Assembly: GCA_022704885.1 (NCBI GenBank)
Contig: JAKJFO010000164.1
Location: forward strand, 1-9,103
Reading direction: 5' to 3'
Length of the DNA stretch: 9,103 bases
DNA from: Candidatus Rifleibacteriota bacterium
GTDB lineage: Bacteria; Riflebacteria; Ozemobacteria; Ozemobacterales; Ozemobacteraceae
The position numbers and the translations under genes were made by a program. The stretch's first letter is position 1. Each line of letters begins with the position of its first letter. Of the stretch, positions 1 to 7,255 are shown one piece after another. The notes under the pieces were generated by a model. It ran no database searches. It saw only the letters and a program-made list of their open reading frames with translations, and had not been told where the DNA came from.

Positions 1-1263
1 AGCAATCAGCGCGAAATGCTCTATATCGACATCGACCCTTCTGAAGTCAACACTCCTGAATTCTTCGCCACCATAGCGCATGAACTGCAGCACCTGATTC
101 ATTTTCATCACGACGCTGACGAATATGACTGGGTTGACGAAGGCTGCGCCCAGATCAACACCTGGTTCTGCGGCTACGGGCACCCGCGCCAGATCAGTGC
201 CTTTCAGCAAACTCCCGACAACAGCCTCGTCGCCTGGAGCGCCTGGAACCAGGTCGCCAACTACGGCCAGACCTACCTCTGGAACCTCTATCTGGTCAAC
301 CGCTTCCTTAAGACCGCTGATGAACGCCAGAAGTTCTACAACAGCCTGGTCAGCAGCAAAAAAGCCGGAATCGACGGTTTCAACCACGCGCTGAGTCAGT
401 TCAAAACCAATTTTTCTGATGCTTTCACCAATTTTTACATTACCAGCTTTCTCAATCAGCCCGAACTGAAGCCGTCAGCCTACACATTCGGCAAACTCCT
501 GCCTGACTATTCGCTGCCGGCGAGTGGCTACTTCACCAGCTTCCCGGCCATGTTTCGCGACAGCGTCAGCATCTGGGGCGCCGACATGTTCAAAGTAAAC
601 CTGGCTGCTGCCGGCAGCCAGATCAGGGTCGACTTCGCCGGCGACCTGACCAATCTTGATAACCAGTTCGAAGTATCACTTCTCTTCGTCAATGAAGTCG
701 ATAAAAAGGTCACCGGCCGCCACCACATCACCAACATCAAGGCGACTACACCGCGCCGTACCGGCATCTCGCGCGTCATGCTGCCCGGCCACAATAACGG
801 CGACTACGATTTCCCGGCGCCGGCAGTCAGAACCCAGATGGGCCATATCGAACTCGCGGTTCCCCAGAATGCCTGCATGATGTATTTGATGGTCATCGGA
901 AAGGCGCCAACCGACGTGCCCGATTCTATGCTGGCCTGGTCAGGCAAAGCTAATTACCGCATCGACATAAAAACAATCGAAGCTGCTACAGCGGCTGTTT
1001 CGAGCGCAGACGCCAGATTCAACGAAAATCTGCTGGCACAGTATATCGACCTCGGCTCAGACGATTCTGCGGCAGACATCGGGCATCTTGAAGCTCTGCA
1101 CAAACAGATCCTCTACGATGTCAACACAGCCTTCGCATCTGGGAACACTGAGCTTGTCGATGAATATCTCAACCAGATCGTCGCCCGCGAAGACGCGAAG
1201 CATCTCTCGGCTCTGCGGCGCGACCTGCTCGCGCAAAAAACCTTCCATCAGCTGCAGCAATAA
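1..1263 (+). CDS. Zinc metallopeptidase, M30 (hyicolysin)-like, 5'-truncated by the window
   Basis: The frame is open from base 1, so the N-terminus lies outside the window; the ATG at 16 is only the first methionine seen. Numbering from that ATG, AHELQHLIH (residues 21-29) is a gluzincin HExxH zinc site with H22 and H26 as ligands and E23 as catalytic base. The DEG at 41-43 supplies E42 as the likely third ligand. The following stretch, with GYG near residue 54, SLVAW near 71 and NYGQTYLWNLYL near 83, is the pattern I know from M30-type proteases. Residues about 190-305 look beta-rich, as in an accessory domain, and about 320-415 look helical and charged. Family members are usually exported and degrade extracellular protein; the signal peptide would be upstream and is not visible. 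The gene converges on the response-regulator remnant with only 16 bases between stop codons, and I see no terminator hairpin there. Family assignment is from motif and context; zinc-protease function is secure, the exact family less so. Confidence 0.85.
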   Translation, partial: SNQREMLYIDIDPSEVNTPEFFATIAHELQHLIHFHHDADEYDWVDEGCAQINTWFCGYGHPRQISAFQQTPDNSLVAWSAWNQVANYGQTYLWNLYLVNRFLKTADERQKFYNSLVSSKKAGIDGFNHALSQFKTNFSDAFTNFYITSFLNQPELKPSAYTFGKLLPDYSLPASGYFTSFPAMFRDSVSIWGADMFKVNLAAAGSQIRVDFAGDLTNLDNQFEVSLLFVNEVDKKVTGRHHITNIKATTPRRTGISRVMLPGHNNGDYDFPAPAVRTQMGHIELAVPQNACMMYLMVIGKAPTDVPDSMLAWSGKANYRIDIKTIEAATAAVSSADARFNENLLAQYIDLGSDDSAADIGHLEALHKQILYDVNTAFASGNTELVDEYLNQIVAREDAKHLSALRRDLLAQKTFHQLQQ

Positions 1264-1279
1264 ATTGACCCTGCCCTGT

Positions 1280-2431
1280 TTATGTTCTCACCAGAATGAT
1301 GCAACAGTCGTCTCTGGTTGTGTCGTAACCATGCTGTTCGATGATTTTCAGAATTTTGCCTGAATCAGGCAACCCGCCGGTTTCTTCGACAAGATTCCTG
1401 CAAATTTCTGCCAGACGGTCAAGCCCGAGAACCTTGCCGTCATGCTTACTCATGGCTTCAAACAGGCCGTCAGTAAAGAAAAACAGAATATCGCCGGGCT
1501 CTGCCCGCCACCGGATTTCAAATTCACTTGTGTAATTAGCTTCATCATTAAAAAAGCCAAGCGGAAAAGATCTCTCAGTTGGAATAACAGAAGTTTTTAA
1601 TTCATAATTAGTTCTAATCATTGCGGGAAAAGGATGGCCGCAGTTAAAAGCATGCCAGAAGGCTGTTGCCGGATCATAAATCGCAAAGAACATCGTCGCA
1701 AAAAAATCGAGACCCATCGAGTGTTCGTGCATATAGGTGTTGAGCAATCGACAAACCACAGCCGGGCCCTGGCTGATGTTTGAGCGAATTATATCGCTGA
1801 GCGTCATTTTGAGAAGGGTTGAGATCAATGCCGAGCCTACGCCATGACCTGAAACATCGCCAACATAAAGACACAGCCGGCCATCCGGTAACTGCATAAT
1901 CTCAAAAAAATCCCCACCAACTGTCAGACAGGGCTCGTAAAAGTAGCGAACCTCGTATGGTTCAGTCTTAATCGCGTTTGCCGCCAGCAACTTTCGCTGC
2001 ACTTCTCCCGCCACCTGCAATTCTCTGGCCATACGCTCCTTCCATTCAGAGAGCTCTTTATTCTTTTGCGCCAGCTCAGCAAAAAGCTGCTTATGAAGCC
2101 GCCGCAACTCGAAGTATTCGAGAGCCTGCGCCAGAACTGCGCGCAACTCGCTCCCCTCTCCGAGAGGTTTGGTCAGATATCTGTAAACCTCGCCATTGTT
2201 TATCGCTTCTATCACCAGATTGCTTTCAGAAGTCCCGCTCAAAACCATGCGCACGACTTCAGGATACTTGTCGCGAATGATTTTCAGAAGCTCCAGACCA
2301 TTCATTCCTGGCATACGAATATCGGAAACCACCAGAATAATCGAACATCTCTTCTTCTTCTCGCTTGCGCAGGTTTTGCAGTGTGTCGGCAGCAGCCGGA
2401 TCACGCCCGGCAATTTCCGAAAGAGCCTCAC
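1280..2431 (-). pseudogene. Receiver-PP2C (SpoIIE-type) response regulator phosphatase, 5'-truncated
   Basis: The open frame can be read from a GTG at 2431, but its first ~29 codons are out-of-frame kinase sequence with no ribosome site. Recognisable protein begins near residue 31. The receiver domain enters at its third strand: SDIRMPGMNG carries the phospho-acceptor D37, VLSG the switch serine S65, and YLTKP the conserved lysine K88. The first two strands and the acidic DD pocket, about 50 residues, are missing. A coiled linker (about 100-145) leads to a PP2C domain: VGGDFFE (D174), GDVSGHG (D192), FFFTDG (D321) and TRDD (D374/D375) keep the metal-binding aspartates. An intact protein would be a soluble serine/threonine phosphatase switched by receiver phosphorylation, usually acting on an anti-sigma-factor antagonist. 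Here the catalytic domain seems intact but the receiver cannot fold normally. AAGGAG sits only three bases before the in-frame ATG at 2032, so a coiled-coil/PP2C fragment might still be made; this is inference. Confidence 0.8.
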
Positions 2432-5330
2432 GATAGGCCGTCAGGATGGTGAGAAGAGATCCGACATTTTCTGACAGCGTTGCAAAATTGGTAGAAACAT
2501 AGCTTACCGGGTTGTTAATCTCATGGGCAAGACCTGCTGCCAGGCGGCCTATCGCGACAATTTTATCCTGTAGAAACAGTTTCGACTGCGCCTGCTGCAG
2601 CTCACGGGTTCTCTCTTCAACTCTCTGTTCAAGCGTGGCATTGAGTTCACGCATTTTCAGTTCTGCTTCAGTGCGTTTCTGGGCATTGACCAGGATCGAT
2701 CCGAGAAGCTCAAGAGGCGCCACATCTTCATGCAACCAGTTTTTTTTCTCACGCACCGCGTCAAAACCGATAAACCCCTCCGGCTTGCCTTGCCAGGAAA
2801 GAGGCACCACCAGAAGCGATTTGATCCCCTGAGGTTCAAGAAGACTCTTTTCTCCAGAAGCTTCAGGAGGCAACTTTGAAAGATCGTTGATCACTATAGT
2901 TTTGAGCTGCTTCATGTGATCCATCCACCACGGAAGAAAATCGGATGGAACATGTTGCAAGGCATTTATCTGCGGTTCTGTACCTTGTGAGCACCACTCA
3001 TAGGTGTTTGAGCTTTCGCTGAGGTCTTCAGAAAATGCAAATACGTAAACCCGATCGAGACCCAGAAGTTTGCCGGTTTCACCAAGTGCAAAATTGATAC
3101 ATTGATCTATCTCATCTGGCATAAGATTGATAAAAAGGGTTGCTATTCTCGCCATCAATGTCTCTACCTCATCATGATGGCTGAGCTGAATCTCCATCTT
3201 CTTCGAAGCCGTGATATCGCGGGCAACGGCATATATCAGCCCTTCGACTGCAGTTGAACGCCATTCTATCCACCGGTAAGAACCATCATTGCAACGATAG
3301 CGATTTACGAAGCCGAGCACTTCATGACCTTCTGACAGAGCCTGCGTAGCCCTAACCGTTGCTGCGACATCATCTGGGTGAACGAACTCAATAAATGCCC
3401 GGCCGTTCAAAGAGTCGATTTCATAACCGAGAGTTCTTTTCCATTCAGGATTGAGACGGCGAAAATTTCCCTGCAGGTCAGCGATACAAAGCAAGTCAAG
3501 ACTGGTGGAAAAGTAACGCTCAAGCTCTGCTGTTCGTCTTGAAAGGGCTTCTTCAGCCAGTTTTCGCGCAGTAACATCAGAAGCGTTTCCATCCACACGA
3601 ACTGGTGTATAAGACTCATCATAGATGAACCTGCATGTTTCATGAATCCAGATGGTCTGCCCATCCGGCCTGATTATTCTGTAATCTCCAGCCCACATGC
3701 CTGATTGCCGCAGGATCTCTCTGGCTTTCAGCCTGACTTCGATATCCTCCAGATGAATCATGGAATCCCAGAAATCAGAGTTGCCGAGAAAATCGCGTAC
3801 CGGCCTGCCAAAAAGCCTTTCAGCGGAAGGACTGATGAACTTCATACGCAGATCTGGCCAGGAAGCCGACCAGATGACATCGTTCATATTTGACAGAATG
3901 CTGACAATTCTTGATTCGCTCTGCTCAAGAGCATTCTGCGATCGCTTGAAACTGGAAATATCACTCGCCACACCGGTGTGCCTGATAACCTCACCGACCG
4001 AATTTTTTATCGGAAATGATCTTGAGTGAATCCAGCGCATTTCACCATCTGGCCTGATTATGCGGAATTCCATGTCGAACTGGTGACTGCTGATATAATC
4101 CTGGAATGCTGCTGAAACCATTTCACGATCGTCTGGATGCACAGCGTTAACGAAAGACTGTGGGTTTTCGATGAGACTCTGGCAGCTGGATCCCCAGATA
4201 CGCTCATAAGAAGGGCTGATATATAGCAATTTCTGGTCGGCGCTGCGCAGCCAGACAACATCACCGATGTTTTCGGTGATCTGCTGAAACTTCTCAGCGG
4301 TCTCGCGAAGTTCTTCCTGAATAGAGCTTCTATCGACAGCGGTCGAGATGATTTCGCTGATCAGCTGCAACATGATAATCTGGTCTTCGGCCCAGACACA
4401 GATATTTCTTACAGCATCGAAACCCATGAACCCGATGAGTTTGCCATGAGCAGTCAGCATCGGCAGGCAAACCATCGACTTTATTCCCTGACGCTCAAAT
4501 TCAGCTTTTTCTACAGATGCCTCCGGAGGAAGATCTCGAACCGAAGAAATCATGACCGGGCGACACTCCAGCATCCTGCTTTTCCACCATGGTAGGCTAT
4601 CGACACTGATGTTCTGCAATCTCTCAATCTCTGGCGTAACATCATTGCGACAGACTTCATGAGAATTTGACATTGTCGCCAGATCGTCAGAAAATCTGAA
4701 AACATAACTGCGATCGACATCGAACAGGTCAGCGAGACTTTTCAGAGTCCGGTGAACCGCTAGATCGAAAGCTTCCTGAGACAACACCCGCAGGAAACAG
4801 GCTGAAGCATCTGCCGCAATCTGCTGAAATCTCAGTTGAAACCGTTGGCTGAATTGCTCTCGCCGCTGCTTCTCTTCTTTGTACAGACAGGCCAGAGCCG
4901 CTGTCGCCAGGCGGTTCATCAAACCCTGCAATGACCTGCAGAGCGAATCAGAAAGATCCTGCTCTCTTTCGATCATGATAAGTCCGAACTCAGGCAAATC
5001 AAAAAGCAGGTAGCAGAGTCCGTTTTGCTGTATGCTGAGAGGCAAATGACTGGTCCACTTTATCCAGCTTTCTTCGCTTGCCGGAAACCGATGTTTGTTG
5101 ATAAAAGACAGATAAGAGGGGTTTTTCAGCATTGTCTGCGGCATGGTACAGACAGGTTCGAGGCAGAGATTATCAGCGCTGGGTTTTTTCTGTAGTATCT
5201 GAACGCCCTGGCAATTCAACACTCGTTGAATGGATGAAGCTGCGTCTCGCAACATACTCTTAAGATCGAGGCCTGCGTGCAGCGACAAAGAGATTTCGTT
5301 CAGGATTTCATTTTCGTGAGGCAAATCCAA
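2259..5330 (-). CDS. Soluble multi-sensor GAF/PAS histidine kinase, lacking its ATPase domain
   Basis: Numbered from the ATG at 5348, the domains are: a GAF-like N-terminal region (about 12-155), GAF (193-340), three PAS/PAC units (about 353-470, 475-600, 605-718, with HPDD near 404 and 657 and RPDG near 432 and 560), a second GAF (735-890), a coiled coil (890-925) and a HisKA segment. GLAHEINNP contains the phospho-acceptor H942. There are no membrane segments, so it should sense cytoplasmic signals. Family members continue about 200 residues past the histidine with the N, G1 and G2 boxes of HATPase_c; none is present. The sequence looks kinase-like to about residue 1002 and then runs 27 codons in a frame belonging to the downstream response regulator. 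It therefore cannot phosphorylate itself. The start is probably TTG at 5330, six bases after a perfect AGGAGGG; the ATG six codons upstream has only AAGGA 14 bases away. Sensor domains are confident, loss of function is inferred from the missing domain. Confidence 0.85.
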   Translation of the reverse strand: MDLPHENEILNEISLSLHAGLDLKSMLRDAASSIQRVLNCQGVQILQKKPSADNLCLEPVCTMPQTMLKNPSYLSFINKHRFPASEESWIKWTSHLPLSIQQNGLCYLLFDLPEFGLIMIEREQDLSDSLCRSLQGLMNRLATAALACLYKEEKQRREQFSQRFQLRFQQIAADASACFLRVLSQEAFDLAVHRTLKSLADLFDVDRSYVFRFSDDLATMSNSHEVCRNDVTPEIERLQNISVDSLPWWKSRMLECRPVMISSVRDLPPEASVEKAEFERQGIKSMVCLPMLTAHGKLIGFMGFDAVRNICVWAEDQIIMLQLISEIISTAVDRSSIQEELRETAEKFQQITENIGDVVWLRSADQKLLYISPSYERIWGSSCQSLIENPQSFVNAVHPDDREMVSAAFQDYISSHQFDMEFRIIRPDGEMRWIHSRSFPIKNSVGEVIRHTGVASDISSFKRSQNALEQSESRIVSILSNMNDVIWSASWPDLRMKFISPSAERLFGRPVRDFLGNSDFWDSMIHLEDIEVRLKAREILRQSGMWAGDYRIIRPDGQTIWIHETCRFIYDESYTPVRVDGNASDVTARKLAEEALSRRTAELERYFSTSLDLLCIADLQGNFRRLNPEWKRTLGYEIDSLNGRAFIEFVHPDDVAATVRATQALSEGHEVLGFVNRYRCNDGSYRWIEWRSTAVEGLIYAVARDITASKKMEIQLSHHDEVETLMARIATLFINLMPDEIDQCINFALGETGKLLGLDRVYVFAFSEDLSESSNTYEWCSQGTEPQINALQHVPSDFLPWWMDHMKQLKTIVINDLSKLPPEASGEKSLLEPQGIKSLLVVPLSWQGKPEGFIGFDAVREKKNWLHEDVAPLELLGSILVNAQKRTEAELKMRELNATLEQRVEERTRELQQAQSKLFLQDKIVAIGRLAAGLAHEINNPVSYVSTNFATLSENVGSLLTILTAYREALSEIAGRDPAAADTLQNLRKREEEEMFDYSGGFRYSYARNEWSGASENHSRQVS
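2336..2358 (-). other. Frame-shifted deletion junction between kinase and response regulator
   Basis: Upstream of this point, on the minus strand, kinase coding sequence is in one frame (LRKREEEEMF, ending near residue 1002). Immediately after it receiver-domain sequence (IILVVSDIRMPG) is readable only in another frame. The entire HATPase domain and the first two receiver strands are absent from both frames, so a single-base indel cannot explain it. A deletion of several hundred bases is needed, judged from usual family lengths. A purine run of GAA repeats lies at the junction and could have helped slippage, recombination or a sequence-assembly collapse. The exact break is uncertain by about ten bases. 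Confidence 0.7.
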
Positions 5331-5336
5331 CCGCGA

Positions 5337-5343
5337 CCCTCCT
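5337..5343 (-). promoter_or_regulatory. Ribosome binding site that decides the kinase start
   Basis: AGGAGGG on the minus strand lies six bases before a TTG codon at 5330-5328. It falls inside the apparent coding sequence if the ATG at 5348 were used. Strength and spacing favour the TTG, making the protein six residues shorter. Confidence 0.65.
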
Positions 5344-5403
5344 GGCATGGCTCTATTTAGCTTCCTTGAGAAATTTCGCTGACCTTATTATTGATTTGGC
5401 TAG

Positions 5404-5432
5404 ATTTTAGCACTCTTCAGTTAATTCATAAA
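5404..5432 (-). promoter_or_regulatory. Possible sigma-70-type promoter for the kinase
   Basis: On the minus strand TTTATG (5432-5427) and TAAAAT (5409-5404) are separated by 17 bases. The -10 matches the consensus at five of six positions and the -35 only weakly. It lies about 75 bases upstream of the proposed TTG start in an AT-rich gap. The assignment is by eye, and other AT-rich boxes such as TATATT nearby are alternatives. Confidence 0.3.
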
Positions 5433-5454
5433 TATAAAATCGAACAAACTGCTC

Positions 5455-5489
5455 TAAAATGACTGCTGCCGGCTTTCAGCCGGCAGCAG
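5455..5489 (-). terminator. Rho-independent terminator of the sigma/anti-sigma/zinc-ribbon operon
   Basis: CTGCTGCCGGCT (5463-5474) and AGCCGGCAGCAG (5478-5489) form a perfect 12-bp GC-rich stem with a three-base loop. Reading the minus strand, the stem is followed by TCATTTTAG, a short T-rich tail. It lies 31 bases after the stop of the zinc-ribbon gene and upstream of the kinase promoter region, so it would insulate the two minus-strand units. The T tract is short, so efficiency is uncertain. Confidence 0.75.
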
Positions 5490-5519
5490 CGACAATTTCT
5501 GGCAGTTGATACTGCGAAA

Positions 5520-6002
5520 TCAGCTGGCTGTATCGGTTTTGCCAGAAGAAGTCTGAGTTTGCGCTTCCTTACTCAAACTGCAGTTGCAGTTCGGGCAGAA
5601 TTTCCATTCTGGCTTGACTTCTTCGCTGCAGCCTGGGCACTTCGCCAGTGGGCGTTCAACCTTTTCGCCGCACCAGGGGCAGTTGGCAAATTTTTCTTCA
5701 ATAATACCGCCGCAGCTTTTGCAGCTGTTGACCGCCGGTGCGTCGGGGCGCACGAGCAGATAGACGAGCAGACCGAATACGTTGGTGAACAGAGTAAAAG
5801 TTGCCCAGAGAACCGGGCGACTCAGGCGGCGCTCCTGCGCATCGGAAAGAACGAAAATCGGCGGAGCCAGCATGAGGAACAGGAATATCGCAGGAGGCAA
5901 CAGCCGCAGCACAACCTGCAGGGCCAGCAGACCTAATAAAGCCACACAGATGTAAAACAGAATTGTCTTGGGAGTCAGATCTTTTTTGTCGGGCAGGTTC
6001 AT
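5520..6002 (-). CDS. Three-helix membrane protein with C-terminal double zinc ribbon
   Basis: The protein has 160 residues from the ATG at 6002. GGAGGT (6014-6009) lies six bases before that ATG, so it is preferred over an ATG at 6032 that overlaps the preceding stop (TGATG) but has no ribosome site. Hydrophobic segments lie at about 13-34, 37-53 and 64-84; the last resembles the short helix motif of phospholipase-D nuclease N-terminal-like membrane proteins (W, N, G, Y pattern). The tail holds two four-cysteine zinc ribbons: C94/C97 with C108/C111, and C122/C125 with C136/C139, with an extra C141. The end is polar and probably disordered. It is third in the operon after the ECF sigma and anti-sigma genes, 29 bases behind the latter, which suggests a part in the same response. 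Double zinc ribbons often bind protein or nucleic acid, but I cannot assign a function. No enzyme motif is visible. Confidence 0.85.
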   Translation of the reverse strand: MNLPDKKDLTPKTILFYICVALLGLLALQVVLRLLPPAIFLFLMLAPPIFVLSDAQERRLSRPVLWATFTLFTNVFGLLVYLLVRPDAPAVNSCKSCGGIIEEKFANCPWCGEKVERPLAKCPGCSEEVKPEWKFCPNCNCSLSKEAQTQTSSGKTDTAS

Positions 6003-6008
6003 GGTATT

Positions 6009-6014
6009 ACCTCC
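6009..6014 (-). promoter_or_regulatory. Ribosome binding site fixing the zinc-ribbon protein start
   Basis: GGAGGT on the minus strand is followed after six bases by ATG at 6002. It argues against the ATG at 6032, which would add ten residues. Confidence 0.7.
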
Positions 6015-6031
6015 GGGTTGATAATCCTGCA

Positions 6032-6601
6032 TCAGCAGGCGAATGTGCGCATACCGACCGAGAACAGTCGGCGCAGAAGATTGAATTTCTTTTCGCCATC
6101 AGGCTGGCGCAAAGCGGTTTTTATGATGAGCGGAGAGCTGATAATGGCAAACAGACCACCGGCTACGAAAAACATCAGAAACAGACCATAGTCGTTGATA
6201 AGAGCCAGAGACGAGGCCAGTTCGTTGTCAGCGAGCCAGCCGGTAAGATGAGACTGCACAAGCATCAGCGAAAGCCAGATAATCACAGCCATAGCAGCCA
6301 GATATGAATATTGCAGAATCAACACATTTCTGGCCCGGTTGCTTCGCACCGCCGGTCTGAGCTGAGTAACCGTATCGAGCCGGCTTTCGACAGCGCTGAG
6401 CAGATGCGCCGGCACCGCCTCATCAAGCGCTGCAGCACTTTCGAGATGTGCCATGACCTGCTGCATCTGTTCAAATTCAATACGGCACTCTTCGCATTCT
6501 CTCAGATGGGCAGCAATCGCATCGGGAACCTGCCGCAGCGGGTCGGCGAAATACTCGACCATGCGTGACTGCAGTTCAACGCATTCAGCTTTTCTTTTCA
6601 T
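6032..6601 (-). CDS. Zinc-binding membrane anti-sigma factor (zf-HC2/ZAS type)
   Basis: The protein has 189 residues. The N-terminal anti-sigma domain carries C7 and AHLRECEEC, giving H32, C36 and C39: the H-x3-C-x2-C signature of zinc-containing anti-sigma factors, which clamp and inhibit an ECF sigma factor. Two hydrophobic segments follow at about 94-115 and 138-160, so both ends should be cytoplasmic with only a short external loop. Many relatives have one membrane helix and a large extracytoplasmic sensor, so sensing here may rely on the membrane, the short loop or redox at the zinc site. The start overlaps the sigma gene by 17 bases and has AAGGAG seven bases upstream (6614-6609), indicating tight translational coupling and a cognate pair. 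Release of the sigma by zinc loss or by proteolysis are both known for the family; the sequence does not decide. Confidence 0.88.
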   Translation of the reverse strand: MKRKAECVELQSRMVEYFADPLRQVPDAIAAHLRECEECRIEFEQMQQVMAHLESAAALDEAVPAHLLSAVESRLDTVTQLRPAVRSNRARNVLILQYSYLAAMAVIIWLSLMLVQSHLTGWLADNELASSLALINDYGLFLMFFVAGGLFAIISSPLIIKTALRQPDGEKKFNLLRRLFSVGMRTFAC

Positions 6602-7154
6602 CGGAGTTCTCCTTGAAGAAGAAGCTTCGCAGCTTCTTCAGGCCATAGAATATTCTACTTTTCACTGTTCCGGCCGGAACCTGGGTAATCTCAGCAATCT
6701 CATCTATACTTAAATCTTCAAGATGACGCAGGGTCACAACCTGCCGCAGATCATCAGGAAGACGATCGAGTAATGCAACCGCAAGCCGGGCGTCTTCGTT
6801 GCGCGCCGCCTGCTCTTCCGGCCCACAGCCGGCATCAGGCGCCGAATCATCGAGAACCGTCTCCTTCGTTTTGCTTCTGGTGCTCTTTGTCTCAAGCCAG
6901 TTAAGACAATGTCGCGTTGCCACCAGATATATCCAGCTTTTTGCCCTTCCCTTAGCCGGATCGAAAAGAGGCGCATTTTTCCAGATCCGTAGCATCGCCT
7001 CCTGAAAGACTTCATCGCAGTCGTCGCCCTTACCTGCAGTCATTCGCTTTACCAGTCGATAGATTGCCGGCGACCAGTTCTGATAAATCTCTCTGAAGGC
7101 GCTTTTATCGCCTCTGGCAACGTCGAGCAGAAGTTGTTCGTCAGTTCTTTTCAT
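6585..7154 (-). CDS. ECF-family RNA polymerase sigma factor (first module)
   Basis: The protein has 189 residues, typical for ECF sigma factors. Region 2 spans about 24-90, including CDEVFQEAMLRIW (region 2.2, core RNA polymerase binding) and KSWIYLVATRHCLNWL (2.3/2.4, -10 recognition). A variable acidic linker (about 95-122) leads to region 4 at about 126-177. There LPDDLRQVV and LSIDEIAEITQVPAGTVKSRI form the helix-turn-helix that reads the -35 box. There is no region 3 and no C-terminal extension. It is first in an operon with the anti-sigma and zinc-ribbon genes and overlaps the anti-sigma gene by 17 bases. The start is the ATG at 7154, behind a weak GAAAG; another ATG ten bases upstream is out of frame. 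Regulation is probably by the anti-sigma partner, with autoregulation possible from the upstream promoter-like boxes. The family is secure, the regulon unknown. Confidence 0.92.
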   Translation of the reverse strand: MKRTDEQLLLDVARGDKSAFREIYQNWSPAIYRLVKRMTAGKGDDCDEVFQEAMLRIWKNAPLFDPAKGRAKSWIYLVATRHCLNWLETKSTRSKTKETVLDDSAPDAGCGPEEQAARNEDARLAVALLDRLPDDLRQVVTLRHLEDLSIDEIAEITQVPAGTVKSRIFYGLKKLRSFFFKENSDEKKS

Positions 7155-7168
7155 GTGCTTTCATATGC

Positions 7169-7196
7169 TAATACAAAAAAATTCCCAACCGGTTCA
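7169..7196 (-). promoter_or_regulatory. Possible ECF-type promoter of the sigma operon, with AACCGGTT palindrome
   Basis: On the minus strand TGAACC (7196-7191) and GTATTA (7174-7169) are 16 bases apart. TGAAC-like -35 and GTA-containing -10 boxes resemble those used by some ECF sigma factors, so autoregulation is possible. The perfect palindrome AACCGGTT (7187-7194) overlaps the -35 and could be an operator. A transcript from here would have a leader of under about 12 bases. A sigma-70 reading (TTGAAC/TATTAG) is an alternative. Confidence 0.35.
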
Positions 7197-7255
7197 AAAA
7201 AATTTTCATGCAAAAGACAAGTTTTTCAGAAATTGTGTTTTGTTGAAATAGCGAA

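Noticed and set aside
2345..2360. Programmed ribosomal frameshift at the GAA-rich run joining kinase and regulator
   Set aside because: Frameshifting would still give a protein without an ATPase domain and without the first two receiver strands, so it does not restore any known architecture; deletion explains the data better.
2066..2474. Plus-strand open frames opposite the kinase/regulator junction
   Set aside because: They are antisense to clear receiver and HisKA coding sequence and show no domain or ribosome site.
5559..5936. Plus-strand frame opposite the zinc-ribbon gene
   Set aside because: Its alanine/glutamine-rich composition is that of an antisense shadow, while the minus strand shows paired CxxC motifs and membrane helices.
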